Origin: an uncultured Planctomycetaceae bacterium | GTDB lineage: Bacteria > Planctomycetota > Planctomycetia > Pirellulales > Thermoguttaceae | Assembly: GCA_947307005.1 (NCBI GenBank) | Contig: CAMZHY010000003.1 | Coordinates: forward strand, 1-33,820 | Reading direction: 5' to 3' | Length of the DNA: 33,820 nucleotides | In this document: piece after piece, positions 32,111-33,820 of the stretch | How positions within the stretch are numbered: position 1 is the first letter of the stretch | Layout of the letters: every line of letters begins with the position of its first letter | Program-made: the position numbers and the translations under genes | Notes under the pieces: model-generated | Databases searched by the model: none | What the model saw: only the letters and a program-made list of their open reading frames with translations | Told to the model about the DNA's origin: nothing

Positions 32111-33763
32111 ATGACGCCTTCGTCCTTTCGTCGTTTCGTCGATTCTGATTCGTTACCGTCTGGTCTTCAGTCCGCACAACGGACTGAGACCTTGCGCGAC
32201 GCCTCCCGTGTCATCGCAAACGACGTCTGGAAAACACCTACTTCGTCGTGGAAAATGCAACGTATTTTCCACGTTGTTAGAGGAGCGCCAGAGAATTCCG
32301 ACGAACCTTTTTTATCCAGCGACGTTGAAGGCGTTTCCGCTAAGCAAAAGGTCTCTTCATGGACGCTCAGTTTTGTCCTTCACGGAGCGATCTTTCTAAT
32401 TTTGGCTTTTCTCTTTCTCCCCAGCGGCGGAGAAACTCCCGAATTGGAAGCAATTTTCAGCGCGGATTTAGGCGATCAGCTTGATTTCCTGACAGAGGAC
32501 GAGGGATCGCTCAATCCCAACCAAGCGGAAGAGTACAAGCTTACCGTTCCAGAAGAAGTCGCCGTCGACGATCTTGCCGTTTTCGAAGAGAAGATTCTTC
32601 CTTTCGATCCGCAGACAGACGCTCCAATTTTCGAGCAAACGCGAGTTGAAATGACCGAGGCGCTCGCGGGAAGAATGGATCCGGGCATTAAGAACGATCT
32701 TCTTGCAAAGTACGGCGGCACAAAGACGACGGAGGAAGCGGTCAAGGCGGGGCTTCAATGGCTTTTAAAGCAACAACTTAAGGACGGTTCTTGGAGTCTT
32801 TGCGGACCATATTCTGACGGTTTGCTACAAACGCGGGTCGACAACAAACCGGCTGCGACTGCGCTCGCGCTTTTGGCGTTTCAGGGCGCGGGGAATACGC
32901 GATCTTCCGGCGAGTATTCCTCCGCGGTAAGACGAGGCTGGGTCTGGCTTCTCCGCCAGCAAAACGACGACGGTTGCTTTACCCCTCGACAGCATGTTCG
33001 GGAAGCTCTTTTCTACACGCACGCTATATGCACGATAGCGCTCTGCGAACTCATTACGCTCGAAAAGAAAGCGAACCCGGAACTACGTCGCGCCGCTCGA
33101 AAAGCAATCGACTACCTCCTGGAAAATCAAAATACCGAAATGGGCGGATGGAAATACGAGCCGCAGGTAGGAAGCGATCTTTCAGTAACAGGCTGGTGTC
33201 TTATGGCTCTTCGTTCGTCGGAAATGGCGGGCTTTAAGACGCCGCAATCTTGCTATGACCGTATTTCCTCGTTCCTCGATTCTATTTCTTTCGACGACGG
33301 CGCGGATTACGTCTACGAACTGGACACAAAAGGTAAAATCCAAGATATGAACAAACGTTCCTCGATGACCGCGACCGGTCTTCTTTGCAGAGAATATCTC
33401 GGATGGACGCCAAACGAAAACGCTCTTCTGCGCGGAGCGGAAAAACTCGCGACGAACGAAAATTTAGTTCATTTCCCAACGACAAAGGAAGAAGAAAAAG
33501 ACTTCTTTCACAATGTCTACGGTTGGTATTCGACGTCTATGGCGCTGAAGGGGCTTGGCCCTTACAATAAGTACTGGCGAAAATGGAACGGCGCGCTCAG
33601 CAAAGAACTCCCGGCGCGACAGGAACCTAAAGGCTCTCCCGAAGCGGGAAGTTGGGATCCGCGCTTTGACGAGTATAATTTCGGCGGAGGTAGGTTGTAC
33701 GTGACGACCCTGTCGATTTTGTGTCTCGAAGTTTATTATCGCTATCTCCCGCTCTATCAGTAA
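32111..33763 (+). CDS. Membrane-anchored alpha-toroid (prenyltransferase/squalene-oxidase repeat) protein
   Basis: The 550-residue protein has a cytoplasmic N-terminus of about 84 residues, one transmembrane helix (85-104, 'LSFVLHGAIFLILAFLFL'), an acidic linker (110-195) and an alpha/alpha-toroid domain (about 200-550). Three QW-like repeats typical of squalene/hopene cyclases are visible: 'QLKDGSW' (222-228), 'QNDDGCF' (284-290) and 'QNTEMGGW' (340-347), plus 'GSDLSVTGWCLMAL' (354-367). No DxDD cyclase or DDxD-type motif is seen, so catalysis is unproven; in planctomycetes such proteins are common and of unknown role. Its N-terminal anchor resembles that of the vWA protein at 9549. GGAG lies about 11 bases before the ATG. 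It follows proC by 66 bp. Confidence 0.78.
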   Translation: MTPSSFRRFVDSDSLPSGLQSAQRTETLRDASRVIANDVWKTPTSSWKMQRIFHVVRGAPENSDEPFLSSDVEGVSAKQKVSSWTLSFVLHGAIFLILAFLFLPSGGETPELEAIFSADLGDQLDFLTEDEGSLNPNQAEEYKLTVPEEVAVDDLAVFEEKILPFDPQTDAPIFEQTRVEMTEALAGRMDPGIKNDLLAKYGGTKTTEEAVKAGLQWLLKQQLKDGSWSLCGPYSDGLLQTRVDNKPAATALALLAFQGAGNTRSSGEYSSAVRRGWVWLLRQQNDDGCFTPRQHVREALFYTHAICTIALCELITLEKKANPELRRAARKAIDYLLENQNTEMGGWKYEPQVGSDLSVTGWCLMALRSSEMAGFKTPQSCYDRISSFLDSISFDDGADYVYELDTKGKIQDMNKRSSMTATGLLCREYLGWTPNENALLRGAEKLATNENLVHFPTTKEEEKDFFHNVYGWYSTSMALKGLGPYNKYWRKWNGALSKELPARQEPKGSPEAGSWDPRFDEYNFGGGRLYVTTLSILCLEVYYRYLPLYQ

Positions 33764-33820
33764 CATTGAAGTTTACGAAACATCTTCCGCCGCAACCTTA
33801 TCAATCATAAGGAATAAATC

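Overview
The window reads as a continuous chromosomal stretch of a planctomycete (Planctomycetota, probably a Pirellulales/Thermogutta-like lineage of moderate GC; inferred from gene families, not from a marker gene). The lineage clues are a very long signal peptidase I with an inserted zinc ribbon, two ECF-type sigma factors each followed by a membrane protein, an EF-hand/glycine-rich/FGE-fold fusion, a von Willebrand A protein and an alpha-toroid (prenyltransferase-like) protein that share a membrane-anchor layout, and a thymidylate kinase with an RDPG motif. I see no tRNA, rRNA, CRISPR array, insertion sequence, phage gene or integration site.

Layout. 1-904 is the 3' part of a secretin-like STN-domain protein. 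963-2314 (minus) is a thiE-HAD phosphatase pair, divergent from tmk (2514-3140, plus). 3273-10565 (minus) holds a vWA protein, a secreted dipeptidyl-peptidase IV and a secreted GH78 alpha-L-rhamnosidase. def (10694-11272, plus) is divergent from the vWA gene and convergent with a large secreted EF-hand/FGE-fold protein (11418-14294). 14801-19559 (minus) carries a DUF4139-like secreted protein, an ECF sigma factor with a membrane partner, and an exported protein of unknown function. A Wza-type polysaccharide export lipoprotein follows (19890-21194, minus). 21818-25219 (plus) is an M2-type zinc dipeptidase and a membrane-anchored AsmA-like protein. 25332-30828 (minus) is a compact operon: giant signal peptidase I, a divergent sigma factor, and an 884-residue membrane protein whose N-terminus resembles an anti-sigma domain. 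31226-33763 (plus) is proC and an alpha-toroid membrane protein.

How it fits together. A few genes are housekeeping (thiE, tmk, def, proC, lepB). Most of the rest concern the cell envelope and exported proteins: secretion (signal peptidase), surface polysaccharide export, extracellular peptide and rhamnoside breakdown, and large exported proteins. The most interesting unit is the lepB-sigma-anti-sigma operon, with tight spacing (14 bp) and a TAATG stop/start overlap. It suggests a regulatory loop linked to protein export. Several convergent gene pairs are separated by clear bidirectional hairpin terminators, and good sigma70-like promoters precede def, proC and lepB.
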